A stretch of DNA of 64,000 nt from Glutamicibacter sp. JC586 (GTDB lineage Bacteria; Actinomycetota; Actinomycetes; Actinomycetales; Micrococcaceae): assembly GCF_009805585.1 (NCBI RefSeq), contig NZ_VHIN01000010.1, positions 1 through 64,000 of the forward strand, written 5' to 3'. Position numbers and translations under genes: made by a program. Positions 45,302 to 55,144 of this stretch are shown piece after piece; positions within the stretch are counted from its first letter, which is position 1; the number at the start of each line of letters is the position of its first letter. Under the pieces are notes generated by a model. That model was given only the letters and a program-made list of their open reading frames with translations. It made no database searches and had not been told where the DNA came from.

Positions 45302-46090
45302 ATGCGTAGCCCTAAGAAAAAATTCGCCGCCGCTATCGCTCTGAGCTCAGTAGCCCTGATGGCACTAACCGCCTGCGGTTCCGATAGCAGCTCCGAACCA
45401 TCTGCGGATGCTTCAGGATTCCCGCTCAATCAGGGCAAGCTGACCATTTGCTCGGATATTCCGTACGAGCCATTTGAATTCGTCAAGGACGGCAAGAACG
45501 TCGGCTTCGATATGGACGTCGCCGCAGAAATTGCCAAGGACGCCAAGCTGGATCTGAACGTCATCGACGCCAGCTTTGACTCCATCGAATCAGGTCTGTT
45601 CAGCACCCAGTGCGATATCGCTATCTCGTCGATCTCCATCACCGATGCCCGCAAGGCCAAGATGGATTTCTCCACGCCATATATGGACGATGACCTTGTT
45701 CTGATCGCCAAGAACGGCTCGGGCATCACCGATTTGGCTTCAGCCACCGACAAGAAAGTCGGCGTCCAGCAGGCCACCACCGGTGAAAAATACGGCAAGG
45801 AAAAGGGTCTGAAGAACCTGGTTGGCTACGAAGATGCGGGCCTACAGACCCAAGCATTGCTGGCAGGTCAGGTTGATGCAGTTCTAGGTAACCAGTCAGT
45901 TCTTGGCTACGCAGTGAAGGACAAGCCAGATTACAAAGCTGTGGCCAATTTCAAGACCGGCGAGCAGCTGGGCGTTGCTGTGCCTAAGGACAAGGCAGAC
46001 ACCCTCAAACTCGTTGACGGCACCCTCAAGCGCCTAACCGATGCCGGCACCATGGAAGAACTAACCGTGAAGTGGTTCGGCGAAAAGTAA
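45302..46090 (+). CDS. Polar amino-acid ABC transporter, substrate-binding lipoprotein
   Basis: A 262-residue binding protein. The signal peptide ends in the lipobox LMALTAC with lipidated C25, so it is anchored outside the membrane. The mature part is a solute-binding protein family 3 domain (ICSDIPYEPFEF, GFDMDVAAEIAKDA, SISITDARKAKMDFSTPY). Permease and ATPase genes follow. The substrate is probably a polar amino acid; which one cannot be read. Confidence 0.92.
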   Translation: MRSPKKKFAAAIALSSVALMALTACGSDSSSEPSADASGFPLNQGKLTICSDIPYEPFEFVKDGKNVGFDMDVAAEIAKDAKLDLNVIDASFDSIESGLFSTQCDIAISSISITDARKAKMDFSTPYMDDDLVLIAKNGSGITDLASATDKKVGVQQATTGEKYGKEKGLKNLVGYEDAGLQTQALLAGQVDAVLGNQSVLGYAVKDKPDYKAVANFKTGEQLGVAVPKDKADTLKLVDGTLKRLTDAGTMEELTVKWFGEK

Positions 46091-46121
46091 TTCTTCGCTA
46101 GCTTCACTTTAGATTTACCAG

Positions 46122-46177
46122 GCGGGGGTTCAAGCCCAACGAAGAAACACGAACTTCGTTGTTGGCCGAACCCCCGC
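46122..46177 (+). promoter_or_regulatory. Intergenic stem-loop between binding protein and permease
   Basis: A two-part stem (GCGGGGGTTC / GAACCCCCGC, then CAACGAAG / CTTCGTTG, about 21 bp in all) in a 110-bp gap. Such hairpins commonly stabilise the upstream mRNA or attenuate, giving more binding protein than permease. No T-run. Confidence 0.65.
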
Positions 46178-46200
46178 TACCTTTACGAGAGGTTCACCCC

Positions 46201-46992
46201 ATGGCAATGACGACTAGTCAACGTGCCCGCATGAGCAAGACTATTCAAATAGTTCTTTTCGTCGCCATCATCATTGCGTTGATTGCGATCGTTGATTGGA
46301 AGAAAGCCGGTTATGCTTTCTTCTCCTTCAACAAACTTGGCCCGATGTTCCCAGACATGATTCTGGTCGGTCTGAAGAATACGATCTTCTACACCATCAT
46401 TTCCTTCGCTTTTGGCCTTGCTCTGGGCCTTTTGCTGGCTCTGATGAAGATGGCGTCCTTTGCGCCCTACCGTTGGTTCGCTACCGCGTTTATTGAATTC
46501 TTCCGTGGCATCCCGGCCATTCTGGTACTGCTTGCTTTCGGCTTTGGTTTGCCTCAGGCCTTTGGAACTCAGTGGCCACAGCCGGTCAATGTGATGTGCG
46601 CTTTGGGTCTAGTTTCCGCCGCATACATCGCCGAAACCCTCCGCGCTGGCCTACAGGCTGTGCCTAAGGGACAGACTGAAGCAGCACGCTCGCTGGGCAT
46701 GCCCGCGTGGCGCGCCATGCTCACCATCGTGATTCCACAGGCGTTCAAGATTGTTCTGCCGCCGATGACTAACGAAATCATCTTGCTCACCAAGGACACC
46801 TCGCTGGCCTTCATTCTTGGCGCTGCAATGGCGCAGTACGAGATGACAAAATTCGGTCGCGACGGCATCTCTCAGCTGGACGCCGGGCTCACGCCTTTGG
46901 TGGTTGCTGGTTTGTTCTACCTGGTGATCACCATCCCGCTGAGCTTGGTAGCTCGTAAATTCGAATCCCGCGCAGCGAAGACCAAGCGGTAG
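46201..46992 (+). CDS. Polar amino-acid ABC transporter permease
   Basis: A 263-residue permease with about five helices. The hydrophilic EAARSLGMPAWRAMLTIVIPQ loop that contacts the ATPase, and PPMTNEIILLTKDTSLAFIL after it, mark the HisM/GlnP family. The ATG at 46201 has a GAGAGG site; an earlier in-frame start would lie in the hairpin. Single permease, so it presumably forms homodimers. Confidence 0.92.
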   Translation: MAMTTSQRARMSKTIQIVLFVAIIIALIAIVDWKKAGYAFFSFNKLGPMFPDMILVGLKNTIFYTIISFAFGLALGLLLALMKMASFAPYRWFATAFIEFFRGIPAILVLLAFGFGLPQAFGTQWPQPVNVMCALGLVSAAYIAETLRAGLQAVPKGQTEAARSLGMPAWRAMLTIVIPQAFKIVLPPMTNEIILLTKDTSLAFILGAAMAQYEMTKFGRDGISQLDAGLTPLVVAGLFYLVITIPLSLVARKFESRAAKTKR

Positions 46993-47005
46993 TTAGGAAT
47001 TCAAA

Positions 47006-47788
47006 ATGTCGACTGACACAAATCAAATTTCGGTCAACGCCGCCGGCGTGGAAATCTCTGGACTGCGTAAGTCCTACGGCTCAAATGAGGTTCTCAAGGG
47101 CATTGATCTAAACGTTGCCCCGGGTGAAGTGGTTTGCCTGATCGGTCCTTCTGGTTCCGGTAAGTCCACTTTGTTGCGTTGCGTGAATCTTCTGGAGCAG
47201 CCTAACGGTGGCAGCATTCTGGTCGGTGGTTTTAATGCCACTGACCCTGAGGTGAACCTGGATAAGATGCGCCAAAAGGTGGGCATGGTTTTCCAACAGT
47301 TCAATCTGTTCCCGCACCTCACGGTGTTGGAAAACTGCACCGTCGCACCCATCAAGGTGCTCAAGCGGAAGAAGGTTGATGCGCAAAAGATCGCTAAAAG
47401 CCACCTTGAACGCGTAGGTCTAGGCGATTTTGGTGAGCGCTACCCGGATCAGCTTTCTGGCGGTCAGCAACAGCGTGTGGCGATCGCCCGCGCACTGTCC
47501 ATGGAACCAACCCTGATGCTCTTTGATGAGCCAACTAGTGCGTTGGACCCGGAGACCGTGGGTGAAGTCTTGGCCATCATGAAGAGCCTAGCGCAGGCCG
47601 GCATGACCATGTTGGTGGTGACTCACGAAATGGCTTTCGCCAAGGAAGTCGCTGACCGTGTGGTCTTCATGGACGGCGGTGTTGTTGTGGAAGAAGGTAA
47701 GGCTTCGGAGGTCATCGGTAACCCTCAGCAGCCTCGTACTCAGGACTTCTTGCGTCGAGTCTTGGATCCGACTCACGTAGACATTTAG
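47006..47788 (+). CDS. Polar amino-acid ABC transporter ATPase
   Basis: A 260-residue ATPase. Walker A is [12 protein letters not shown], the Q-loop lies in [12 protein letters not shown], the signature is [15 protein letters not shown], Walker B is [13 protein letters not shown], and the switch histidine is in VVTHEMAFA. It resembles GlnQ. Its ATG follows the permease by 13 nt with an AGGA site. Confidence 0.95.
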   Translation: MSTDTNQISVNAAGVEISGLRKSYGSNEVLKGIDLNVAPGEVVCLIGPSGSGKSTLLRCVNLLEQPNGGSILVGGFNATDPEVNLDKMRQKVGMVFQQFNLFPHLTVLENCTVAPIKVLKRKKVDAQKIAKSHLERVGLGDFGERYPDQLSGGQQQRVAIARALSMEPTLMLFDEPTSALDPETVGEVLAIMKSLAQAGMTMLVVTHEMAFAKEVADRVVFMDGGVVVEEGKASEVIGNPQQPRTQDFLRRVLDPTHVDI

Positions 47789-47818
47789 TCAGCCGAGTTC
47801 GAAAGCCTATGAGTACAG

Positions 47819-47867
47819 ATCCCCTGTTGCAGTTCACATCCGGTGTTCGCAACAGGGGATTTTTTTG
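47819..47867. terminator. Terminator of the ABC operon
   Basis: ATCCCCTGTTGC / GCAACAGGGGAT with seven Ts. Confidence 0.85.
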
Positions 47868-47885
47868 GTTCCGATAGGCAAGTCG

Positions 47886-49601
47886 CTAGCCTTGCGGCCA
47901 CGGAAGTTGACCGATCTTTTCATTCAGCGCCAGATTCTCTGCCCGAAGGCTTTGCCGTGATGCTGGCACTTCGATCAGTCGAAGTGGCTTCGTGCTTGGC
48001 GCATCAAGAATTTGTGCAAGTTCCCTAGCGGAAGATACCTGTTCGTATTCCCATCCATAACCGGTGGCTAGGTCCTGAAGGTTCAAGCGTTGTGGGGTGG
48101 CGAACAATCGCTCCACCGCGGTGGCATACCGGCCGGAGTCATCAACGGCCCCATGTTCCAAGGTGGAGAAAATCGCGCCACCACCATCGTTGTACACCAC
48201 CACATCCAACCGTGGCTCAGTCTCACCCGGGGTCCAAGCCAGAGCGCCAGCGTCATGAGTGAAAGTAATATCTCCCATCACCGCCACGGTGCGCTGTCCG
48301 CTTCCCACGGCTAGGCCCAAGGCAGTTGAGATGGTTCCGTCAATCCCAGCCAATCCCCTATTCGCAAAAATCTGTGATCGCGAAGTTTCCAGACTTTTGG
48401 CCGCTAGGTCGAAATCGCGCACGATATTTGATGAGCCTAGTAACAGAGTTTCCGGCTGGTCCTCCCAAATCACCTGGGCAACAGCCAAGCCGTTGATGCC
48501 GTTCTCTGATCGCACTTGAGTTCTCAGGGCTTCTGCTTGGGTGTCCAAGCTTTGCCAGGCGGTCAGCCAGCCGGGTTCGGCTACCCCAGCAAATTCTTGG
48601 AGTTCTGCCCAATCATCCACCGGCTTCTCGCGTCGACGTCCAGACTCATACCAAGCAACCGGCTGTGGCTGCCAGATAACGCTTTTGATTTCGGGGTTGT
48701 CCAAGAGTTTGGCCACCGGTCGGCTGAGCGTGGGACGACCAAAGAGTACAACACGATCAATATATTGTGCCCCCACGGAAATCAAGGGGCGATAGTGGGT
48801 GATAGCGTGAGCGGAAAAACGTGCGTTGGACGATGGTTCAGCAAAAAGCGGAAGGCCCATTAGCCGCGCAAATTCTTGAGCCTGCTCCCCCGCATCATGC
48901 CCGGCTACCACCACGGTGCGTCGTCGCAGCAAATCATCTATGAGGGTGGATGTTCTCACCGTAGCTTGCTGCGTTGCCTCTGGTCGACCCATCGACCAGT
49001 CCCCCGGTTCAATGTTCGTCCATCGCTGATCATCAATGCGCTCGGATTCTTCAGGAATTAGCGGATCACGGAACTGCAAGTTCAGCTGAACCGGCCCGGC
49101 CGGAGTGGTGTCATCACCGGCGAGCGCAGCTAGGGCTTGGCGTAATTGCTCAGCAGGGTGCTGGCCCGCCGATACGTTCAAGGCCAAACGGGCGTGCTCA
49201 CCGAACAGAGTTTTTTGTTTGGTACTTTGGCTGGCACCGGTCCCGTGAAGTTCATCGGGACGGTCTGCAGACAATATAAGTAGTGGTGTGGCGGTGTGGT
49301 TGGCTTCCATAACAGCCGGCAGCATCTGGCCAATAGCGGTGCCACTGGTGGCAGCTACTGCCACCGGAGTCTTGGTACTCTGCGCTAAGCCCAACGCCAT
49401 GAAAGCCGCTGAGCGTTCATCGATTCGCACGTGGATCCTGATGAGTCCTGCGTATTCTGCTTCAGCTGCGGCGTAGGCAAGTGGTGCGCTTCGAGATCCT
49501 GGAGAAATTACCAAGTCATGGAATCCGGCTCTGATGAGCGTTGAGAGAACTTCACGCGCCGTGGTCATGGCAAGTTGCTCTTTGGGTTGTTGCATTCCCA
49601 C
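47886..49601 (-). CDS. menD: SEPHCHC synthase
   Basis: A 571-residue thiamine-diphosphate enzyme that joins 2-oxoglutarate to isochorismate in menaquinone synthesis. The N-terminal pyrimidine domain shows DLVISPGSRSAPLAYAAAE, and the C-terminal pyrophosphate domain GDITFTHDAGAL...VVYNDGGGAIFS. Its GTG at 49601 (MGMQQPKEQL) is preceded by AAAGGAG with 9-nt spacing; ATGs at codons 3 and 12 are alternatives. It follows the ABC operon convergently. Confidence 0.94.
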   Translation of the reverse strand: MGMQQPKEQLAMTTAREVLSTLIRAGFHDLVISPGSRSAPLAYAAAEAEYAGLIRIHVRIDERSAAFMALGLAQSTKTPVAVAATSGTAIGQMLPAVMEANHTATPLLILSADRPDELHGTGASQSTKQKTLFGEHARLALNVSAGQHPAEQLRQALAALAGDDTTPAGPVQLNLQFRDPLIPEESERIDDQRWTNIEPGDWSMGRPEATQQATVRTSTLIDDLLRRRTVVVAGHDAGEQAQEFARLMGLPLFAEPSSNARFSAHAITHYRPLISVGAQYIDRVVLFGRPTLSRPVAKLLDNPEIKSVIWQPQPVAWYESGRRREKPVDDWAELQEFAGVAEPGWLTAWQSLDTQAEALRTQVRSENGINGLAVAQVIWEDQPETLLLGSSNIVRDFDLAAKSLETSRSQIFANRGLAGIDGTISTALGLAVGSGQRTVAVMGDITFTHDAGALAWTPGETEPRLDVVVYNDGGGAIFSTLEHGAVDDSGRYATAVERLFATPQRLNLQDLATGYGWEYEQVSSARELAQILDAPSTKPLRLIEVPASRQSLRAENLALNEKIGQLPWPQG

Positions 49602-49689
49602 GCGGTATGACTCCTTTGATCCCTCAACTCAGGCAGTAGTCCCAGTCTATGCCTTGCCGCGCTTGGTGGCAGTGTGACGATACGCCAAG

Positions 49690-49731
49690 GCACCAACGGT
49701 CTCCGGGAAAATTCTCGGAGGCCGTTGGTGC
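49690..49731 (-). terminator. Terminator of phoX
   Basis: GCACCAACGG...CCGTTGGTGC stem, 23 nt past the phoX stop on the minus strand. Confidence 0.7.
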
Positions 49732-49754
49732 ATTAGTTTGTGCGAAGGGTGAGG

Positions 49755-51860
49755 CTACTTGTTCCTACCTTTGCCTTTTCCCTTACCGTTGTTATCCACA
49801 TTCTTGAAGACCTGCACCACGGTTGGTCGAGGGCCGTAGAACTTGCCAGCACCGGAGGCTGCAGGGTTCTGAAGGAAATCAGGGAAGAGTGACGCTGGAG
49901 AAGCGAAGGTTCCGCCTTCTCCGGGGTGCTGCACCGCGACGAACACCGAGTTGTCTTTGTCGTGAATCAGAGGTCCACAAGTCTCGGCACCGGTTGGTAC
50001 AGCCAAGAACTGTTCAACACGGCCCCGGTTCTTGCCGGTCAGGGTCACCTTGTGCAGAGCATCGGAGTAGCCGATGGTGCTTGGTGCACCGTCGGTGGAG
50101 ATCCACAGGTTTCCCTTGGAATCAAAGGCCAGGTTATCTGGGCAGGAAATTGGCGAAACCTTATCGGTCGGGTAGCCCGAGAAGTAGGTAGAGCCGTTGA
50201 CCTTTGGGTCACCTGCTACCAGCAGAATGTTCCAAGTGAACTTGGTGCTGGTGGCGTCGTTGCCGGCTTCGGTCAGTTCCAGGATGTGGCCATCGCGGTT
50301 GGAGACGCGCGGGTTGGGCTCGGTGGCGCCTTCTTTGCCTTCCTTGCCACGGTCCGAGTTATTGGTCAGCGCTACGTAGAGCTTGCCTGAGACGGGGCTT
50401 GGCTCCACGTCCTCTGGGCGGTCCATCTTGGTTGCACCGATCTTATCTGCGGCCAGGCGGGTGTAGACCAAGACCTCTTCAACGCTCATGCCTTCAACTT
50501 TAGAGACGCCACCCTTGACCAGTGGCAGCCAGGTTCCGGTGCCGTCGAAAGCGCCGTCTGAAGGAAGCTGTCCGCTGCCATCAATTTCGCTGACTGGTGA
50601 GTTGCCGGAGAACTTGGCAACGTACAGATCACCTTCGGAAAGAAGGTTCATGTTCGCCTTGCGATCATGCTTGGAATAGGTGCCCTTGGAGATGAACTTG
50701 TAGAGATACTCAAAGCGGGAGTCATCGCCCGAGTAAGCAACGGCCTTGCCGTTCTTGGCAATGCGTACGTTGGCGCCCTCGTGCTTGAAGCGACCCAAGT
50801 TGGTGTGTTTGACCGGGGTGGACTTTGGATTCTGCGGATCAATTTCAATGACCCAGCCGAAACGGTTGGCTTCGTTCTCGTAGCCTTCGTGATTCAGGCC
50901 AAAGCGTGGGTCGGTGTCTTCCCAACCGCGTTCGGTAGCTTTGGCGCCGATGCCGTAGCGGGCTTCCTCAGCAGTGCCCTTGCCGCGGAAGTACTGGTCG
51001 ATATTCTCTTCACCGGAAAGTACGGTGCCCCATGGGGTGGTGCCGCCAGAGCAGTTGTTCAGCGTACCTAGAACCTTGGTTCCTGTTGGGTCAGCCACGG
51101 TCTTGAGCAGGTCGCTGCCCGCTGCTGGCCCATCAACCTTGAATTCAGTCTGTGCGGTGATGCGACGGTTGCGCTCCCCACCCTGAACGTACTTCCACTG
51201 CTTGTCATTCTTCTTGCGCTTAACCTCAACCACGGAGAAGCCGTGGGCGTTCATGGCAATGCGGCGTGCTTCGTCCTTGTTCGCTTCAAACCATGCCGCG
51301 TCAAACATCATGTCTTCGTTGGTGTACTCGTGGTTAGCCACCAAGACGCCGGTACGGCCCGAGTACTTATCAACGATGATGTCCAAGTAATCGTTGTTGT
51401 AGCCGAACTGTTCGGCCTGCTTCTTGGCGCTCTGCTTGTTCGCATCAAACTGTGCGGTGTTCTTAAACAGTGGATCACCCCAACGGATAATTGGAGCCCA
51501 GTCGTAGCCTTCAGGCACAGTCAGGTCATCGACCGACCGCGATACGGCTTCGATAGCGTCAAAAGCGAGCTTGCCACCTTTATTGGAGCCGTTTTTCATC
51601 GGAACTAACGTAGCTGCACTGGCTTCCGACGCACCGAAGAACTGTGGTCCAACTACTAGCGCTGATGCACCGACAGCGCCTAGGCCAAGGATATTTCGAC
51701 GCGACATCGCCTTGTCGGCAATGTCCTTGAAGTAGCTGTTGTCTGAAGTATTGCAATCCGGTTTAACGCAGGCATCTCCACACTTGAAGTGGCATGTAGC
51801 TGCGGAACGACCTCCACGGGTGTGGCCTAGCATTGGCAAAAGGGTACGGGTTGGATTCAT
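49755..51860 (-). CDS. phoX: PhoX-type secreted phosphatase (DUF839)
   Basis: A 701-residue calcium/iron-type phosphatase exported folded by Tat. The twin-arginine motif SRRNILG (R54, R55) precedes a hydrophobic GAVGASALVV stretch, preceded by an unusual cysteine-bearing n-region (C23, C27, C31, C36). The mature part holds PhoX-type WGTVLSGEENIDQYF, ICPDNLAFDSKGNLWISTDG-like and VQHPGEGGTF segments. It would release phosphate from organic esters in the envelope. GAGGAAG precedes the ATG. Confidence 0.88.
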   Translation of the reverse strand: MNPTRTLLPMLGHTRGGRSAATCHFKCGDACVKPDCNTSDNSYFKDIADKAMSRRNILGLGAVGASALVVGPQFFGASEASAATLVPMKNGSNKGGKLAFDAIEAVSRSVDDLTVPEGYDWAPIIRWGDPLFKNTAQFDANKQSAKKQAEQFGYNNDYLDIIVDKYSGRTGVLVANHEYTNEDMMFDAAWFEANKDEARRIAMNAHGFSVVEVKRKKNDKQWKYVQGGERNRRITAQTEFKVDGPAAGSDLLKTVADPTGTKVLGTLNNCSGGTTPWGTVLSGEENIDQYFRGKGTAEEARYGIGAKATERGWEDTDPRFGLNHEGYENEANRFGWVIEIDPQNPKSTPVKHTNLGRFKHEGANVRIAKNGKAVAYSGDDSRFEYLYKFISKGTYSKHDRKANMNLLSEGDLYVAKFSGNSPVSEIDGSGQLPSDGAFDGTGTWLPLVKGGVSKVEGMSVEEVLVYTRLAADKIGATKMDRPEDVEPSPVSGKLYVALTNNSDRGKEGKEGATEPNPRVSNRDGHILELTEAGNDATSTKFTWNILLVAGDPKVNGSTYFSGYPTDKVSPISCPDNLAFDSKGNLWISTDGAPSTIGYSDALHKVTLTGKNRGRVEQFLAVPTGAETCGPLIHDKDNSVFVAVQHPGEGGTFASPASLFPDFLQNPAASGAGKFYGPRPTVVQVFKNVDNNGKGKGKGRNK

Positions 51861-51992
51861 GATCCATCACTTCCTCAGTTGGGGCTCGCTGTCAGGGGAA
51901 TGACGCGATATGAGGCTTTCACCTGGAAGTGTGCAAAACACGACCTCAAGGTAAACGACAGGGAAATTGATGGTGCTCCGTACCGGGTGTCA

Positions 51993-52988
51993 CTAGGCGC
52001 GAGTCAGTTGCTCATAACACTGCGCAACTCTTTTTTCCCACCACTGAATCCGCGAATCCTCAGGGCGGTGTTGTTGTAGTTTTTGAACGTCAGCTTCGAT
52101 GCGACGCACGGGAAGGAATCCTGCGGTGGCAAGCAAAGGATCTGCACACACGTCATCGGCCAGCAATGTTCCGGTAGATAGTCCACAGGCGTAGGGCAAT
52201 TCTGGTAACGCACTGGCCAGTGCCGCTGCCTGAGCCAGTCCGACCGATGTATCTAGTGCGCTGGAGACCACAACGTCGAGTTCGGCTTGCTTGGCAATCT
52301 CCAATACGGCTTGGATTCCGCCCAATGGTTGTGCCTTGATCACCATTAGGTCAGCGGCGCCCAACCGGGAGACTTCGAGTGGATCGGTGTGTTTGCGAAC
52401 TGCTTCGTCGGCAGCGATTTTTAATTCAATACCGGCATTGCGCAGCTTTTCACGAACTTGAGCCAAACCGATAATGCCTGGGACCGGCTGCTCTGCGTAC
52501 TGCAGGTCAAACTCGCTGAGCTTTCTCAGTGCGTGTACTGCTTCATCAATGTCCCAGCCCATATTGGCATCTACCCGGAGAGCCGCATCCGGGTAGAGCC
52601 GGCGCGCTTCGGCGACTCGGGCAACATCGTGCTGGAGGTCTTGTCCATGTTCTGCCACTTTGATCTTGATCGTATGTGGCGCATCATAGCGGTCAAGAAT
52701 CGAACCTACCTCGTTGGCAGGGACAGCTGGCAGGGTGGCATTGACCGGGATCTTGGTGCGCAACGGTTCTGGGAAGGGCTGATAGGCAGCTTCAATTCCA
52801 GCAGCCAGCCATCGCGAGGCTTCTTCGGCCTCGTATTCGCCAAATGCAGAGAATTCGCCCCACCCTGCTGGGCCTTTGATGAGCAGCGCTTCTCGCTGGG
52901 AGATTCCACGGAATTTGACCCGCATAGGTAGGCGAACAACATGAGAGTTTGCCAAGACTTCTGCTAATGGTGGAAGTTCAATGCTCAT
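51993..52988 (-). CDS. menC: o-Succinylbenzoate synthase
   Basis: A 331-residue enolase-superfamily enzyme that dehydrates SHCHC in menaquinone synthesis. The base lysine pair is in HTIKIKVAE (about 104) and LMVIKAQPLGG (about 215), and the metal ligands include RVDANMGWD, EQPVPG and AADEAV. A TAGGCT box 6 nt before the ATG suggests a leaderless transcript. It is on the same strand as menD, separated by phoX. Confidence 0.92.
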   Translation of the reverse strand: MSIELPPLAEVLANSHVVRLPMRVKFRGISQREALLIKGPAGWGEFSAFGEYEAEEASRWLAAGIEAAYQPFPEPLRTKIPVNATLPAVPANEVGSILDRYDAPHTIKIKVAEHGQDLQHDVARVAEARRLYPDAALRVDANMGWDIDEAVHALRKLSEFDLQYAEQPVPGIIGLAQVREKLRNAGIELKIAADEAVRKHTDPLEVSRLGAADLMVIKAQPLGGIQAVLEIAKQAELDVVVSSALDTSVGLAQAAALASALPELPYACGLSTGTLLADDVCADPLLATAGFLPVRRIEADVQKLQQHRPEDSRIQWWEKRVAQCYEQLTRA

Positions 52989-52994
52989 GTACTA

Positions 52995-53000
52995 AGCCTA
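52995..53000 (-). promoter_or_regulatory. -10 box of menC
   Basis: TAGGCT, then TAGTAC, then the ATG. Confidence 0.5.
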
Positions 53001-53068
53001 GCGAGCGTGGGCATCATTACAGGGCTCTTGGGTGAGCTTTGCACCAGTATTTGTGACAGTCTAGATAC

Positions 53069-53932
53069 ATGCCACGCCATTCAACAGCCGTTCGCCCTCA
53101 CCACATTCGGTGGTGGTGGGCGCTAGTGCTCTTGATTGCTATGTTCTGTATTGAGTACACCTTCTTTGTACTGCTTAGAAGCGGCCAATGGGCTGATCAG
53201 GCAAGTTTTATGGCTTGGTCTCAATGGTGGCCACGCACCGAACTCTTAAATCCGATACGCCAGTTCCTTGATCTTCTCCCGGTGATCTGTGGAGTCATTG
53301 CAGGAATCTTTTTGCTCTATCGGGTGATTCGTGACCGAAGTTTCCTTCGAGCGATCGTCGCGATTATCTCCGTGGTAGCCGCCATGGGCTCAACACAATT
53401 GCTCAAGCACGAATTTCTTACTCGCCCAGACTTCAATTTCGGCACCACGGGCAACTCGTTCCCTTCGGGTCACACCGCGGCCGCGGCGGCATCCATGGGT
53501 TTGATGTATTTGATGTCGCCGCCAAGACTCCGCCCGGTGATACAACCCGTTGCTTGGCTCTTTGCCACTATCACCGGTGTAGCCACACTGATCTGTGGTT
53601 GGCATCGCCCCAGCGACATTGCCGCTGGTTTCTTGGTCACCGCCCTATGGCTAGTTATTGCTAGCGCGGTGCTACAACGTATTCAACCGCTGAGCCACGA
53701 GGTAAACAAGACCGGATGGTCAAGGCACGTCGGTGCAGCCAGCATCATCATCTGGGCCGCCATCATTGGATTATCTTTCCTGCTACCCCATCCGCATATT
53801 CAAAAGATTTCTGAGCCCCTGCAACTGACCTACGCAGTCCTGGGCATTGCGCACGTCGTCACTGCTTCCTTAGCTTCTGGATTGGTTCTGCGCTCTGTAG
53901 TCCTTGGACCGCATAGAACATTCAAGAAGTAA
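53069..53932 (+). CDS. PAP2-family phosphatase
   Basis: A 287-residue membrane phosphatase with about six helices. The three PAP2 motifs are KHEFLTRPDF, FPSGHTAAAAA and CGWHRPSDIAAG; the third lacks the usual SR pair before the histidine. It may dephosphorylate undecaprenyl pyrophosphate or phosphatidic acid. Monocistronic and divergent from menC. Confidence 0.9.
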   Translation: MPRHSTAVRPHHIRWWWALVLLIAMFCIEYTFFVLLRSGQWADQASFMAWSQWWPRTELLNPIRQFLDLLPVICGVIAGIFLLYRVIRDRSFLRAIVAIISVVAAMGSTQLLKHEFLTRPDFNFGTTGNSFPSGHTAAAAASMGLMYLMSPPRLRPVIQPVAWLFATITGVATLICGWHRPSDIAAGFLVTALWLVIASAVLQRIQPLSHEVNKTGWSRHVGAASIIIWAAIIGLSFLLPHPHIQKISEPLQLTYAVLGIAHVVTASLASGLVLRSVVLGPHRTFKK

Positions 53933-53962
53933 CGTCTTGATCCCGGACCGGTTCGCTGGCTC

Positions 53963-54979
53963 CTAACTATCAGCCGGTAGCAGCGATCGAATCTTCTCTG
54001 CACCCGGTTGCGAGTTAGGGATAGTGACAGCAAATCGCGTCGAATTCTTCAGCTCGAAGGCCAGTCCTTCATGGCGCTTCAAGACGACTGCCGACCCGCC
54101 AGGGAAGAATCGCCAGCCCCAACCACCCCAAGACATCGGATCAATTTCGGTACTGTCAACGGAGATGATTTCGTTGGTCTTGATTGTTCGCAAGGGGAAT
54201 CCGAAAACGGCTGACGAAACTCTTACTCGGTCATCAGATATCGTCACTCTAACCCTGCACAGTCCCAGCACCAGAGCACAAACAATCAAGGAAATAACCA
54301 TTCCAAATGTTGCGGACACCAGATCAGCGCTGTGCGGTTGGACGATCAGTTGAATCAGAATGAAGATTCCCACGCCCGCGATCACAATGCCCAATAGCCA
54401 TAGCCACCATGGTGCCTTCATGGTTTCGTTGAACTCGCCGTTCTGGGCCGGTTGCGGTTGCTTCGGCTGTTCTGTCGCGATGCCGCTGGCCTGGTTAATC
54501 CGTGCCTGTCGTTTGCTGTGCAGTTCCTTCGCATAAGACTGATACACCCCGCAGATCCATAGCGGCAGCAGGCCAATTAGTGAGCACGCAATCATGGGCA
54601 GAATCCACAAGCCGATCACTGCACTCTGAGGTGTTTCGGCGAGTGCAGTTGGCACTGCAGATCCAATAAAAACACTAGCGGTGAGCCACGACAGCAGACT
54701 GCCGACAAAGAGGAGGGTCAGAAGCAGCCCAGGCTTACGACTCTGGCTCAAGGCAATCAGACCGATCACCGAACCAACCACGATAAGGCCAATACACGTT
54801 GATACGAAGACAGAGGTGTCAGTGAACTGATCAGGATATTTGTCGGTCCAGTGCGTCGCTGTTAGATCTGGCAGTTGGTGAGCGACTAGGAAGTAAATGC
54901 CTAGGACAAGGCCAAGGGGAAAGAACAGCAAGGTATACAGCCATGGACGGTTTCGCACTTCGTGTCTTGCCTGGCTCAT
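53963..54979 (-). CDS. DUF1648-like membrane protein
   Basis: A 338-residue protein with about six helices. The N-terminal PDLTATHWTDKYPDQFTD fits DUF1648, and the C-terminal domain (about 245-335), with MSWGGWGWRFFPGGSAVVLKR, resembles a PH-like region found in related proteins. Function unknown. It is convergent with the PAP2 gene. Confidence 0.75.
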   Translation of the reverse strand: MSQARHEVRNRPWLYTLLFFPLGLVLGIYFLVAHQLPDLTATHWTDKYPDQFTDTSVFVSTCIGLIVVGSVIGLIALSQSRKPGLLLTLLFVGSLLSWLTASVFIGSAVPTALAETPQSAVIGLWILPMIACSLIGLLPLWICGVYQSYAKELHSKRQARINQASGIATEQPKQPQPAQNGEFNETMKAPWWLWLLGIVIAGVGIFILIQLIVQPHSADLVSATFGMVISLIVCALVLGLCRVRVTISDDRVRVSSAVFGFPLRTIKTNEIISVDSTEIDPMSWGGWGWRFFPGGSAVVLKRHEGLAFELKNSTRFAVTIPNSQPGAEKIRSLLPADS

Positions 54980-55097
54980 CTATTACCTGTCCTTCATCGT
55001 TCGCCGAGCACCAAAATACTTATCATTCGATCCTATCAATACGGATATGACTAGGAAACAAATAACCAAGAACCAATGAAATATCAGCAATATGGAT

Positions 55098-55131
55098 GAT
55101 GCCCGCCAAACCAACAGGTTCGACGGGCATC
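55098..55131 (-). terminator. Hairpin after the bkd operon
   Basis: GATGCCCG / CGGGCATC stem, 14 nt past the E2 stop on the minus strand; weak T-run. Confidence 0.5.
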
Positions 55132-55144
55132 AATGAAATACTAA

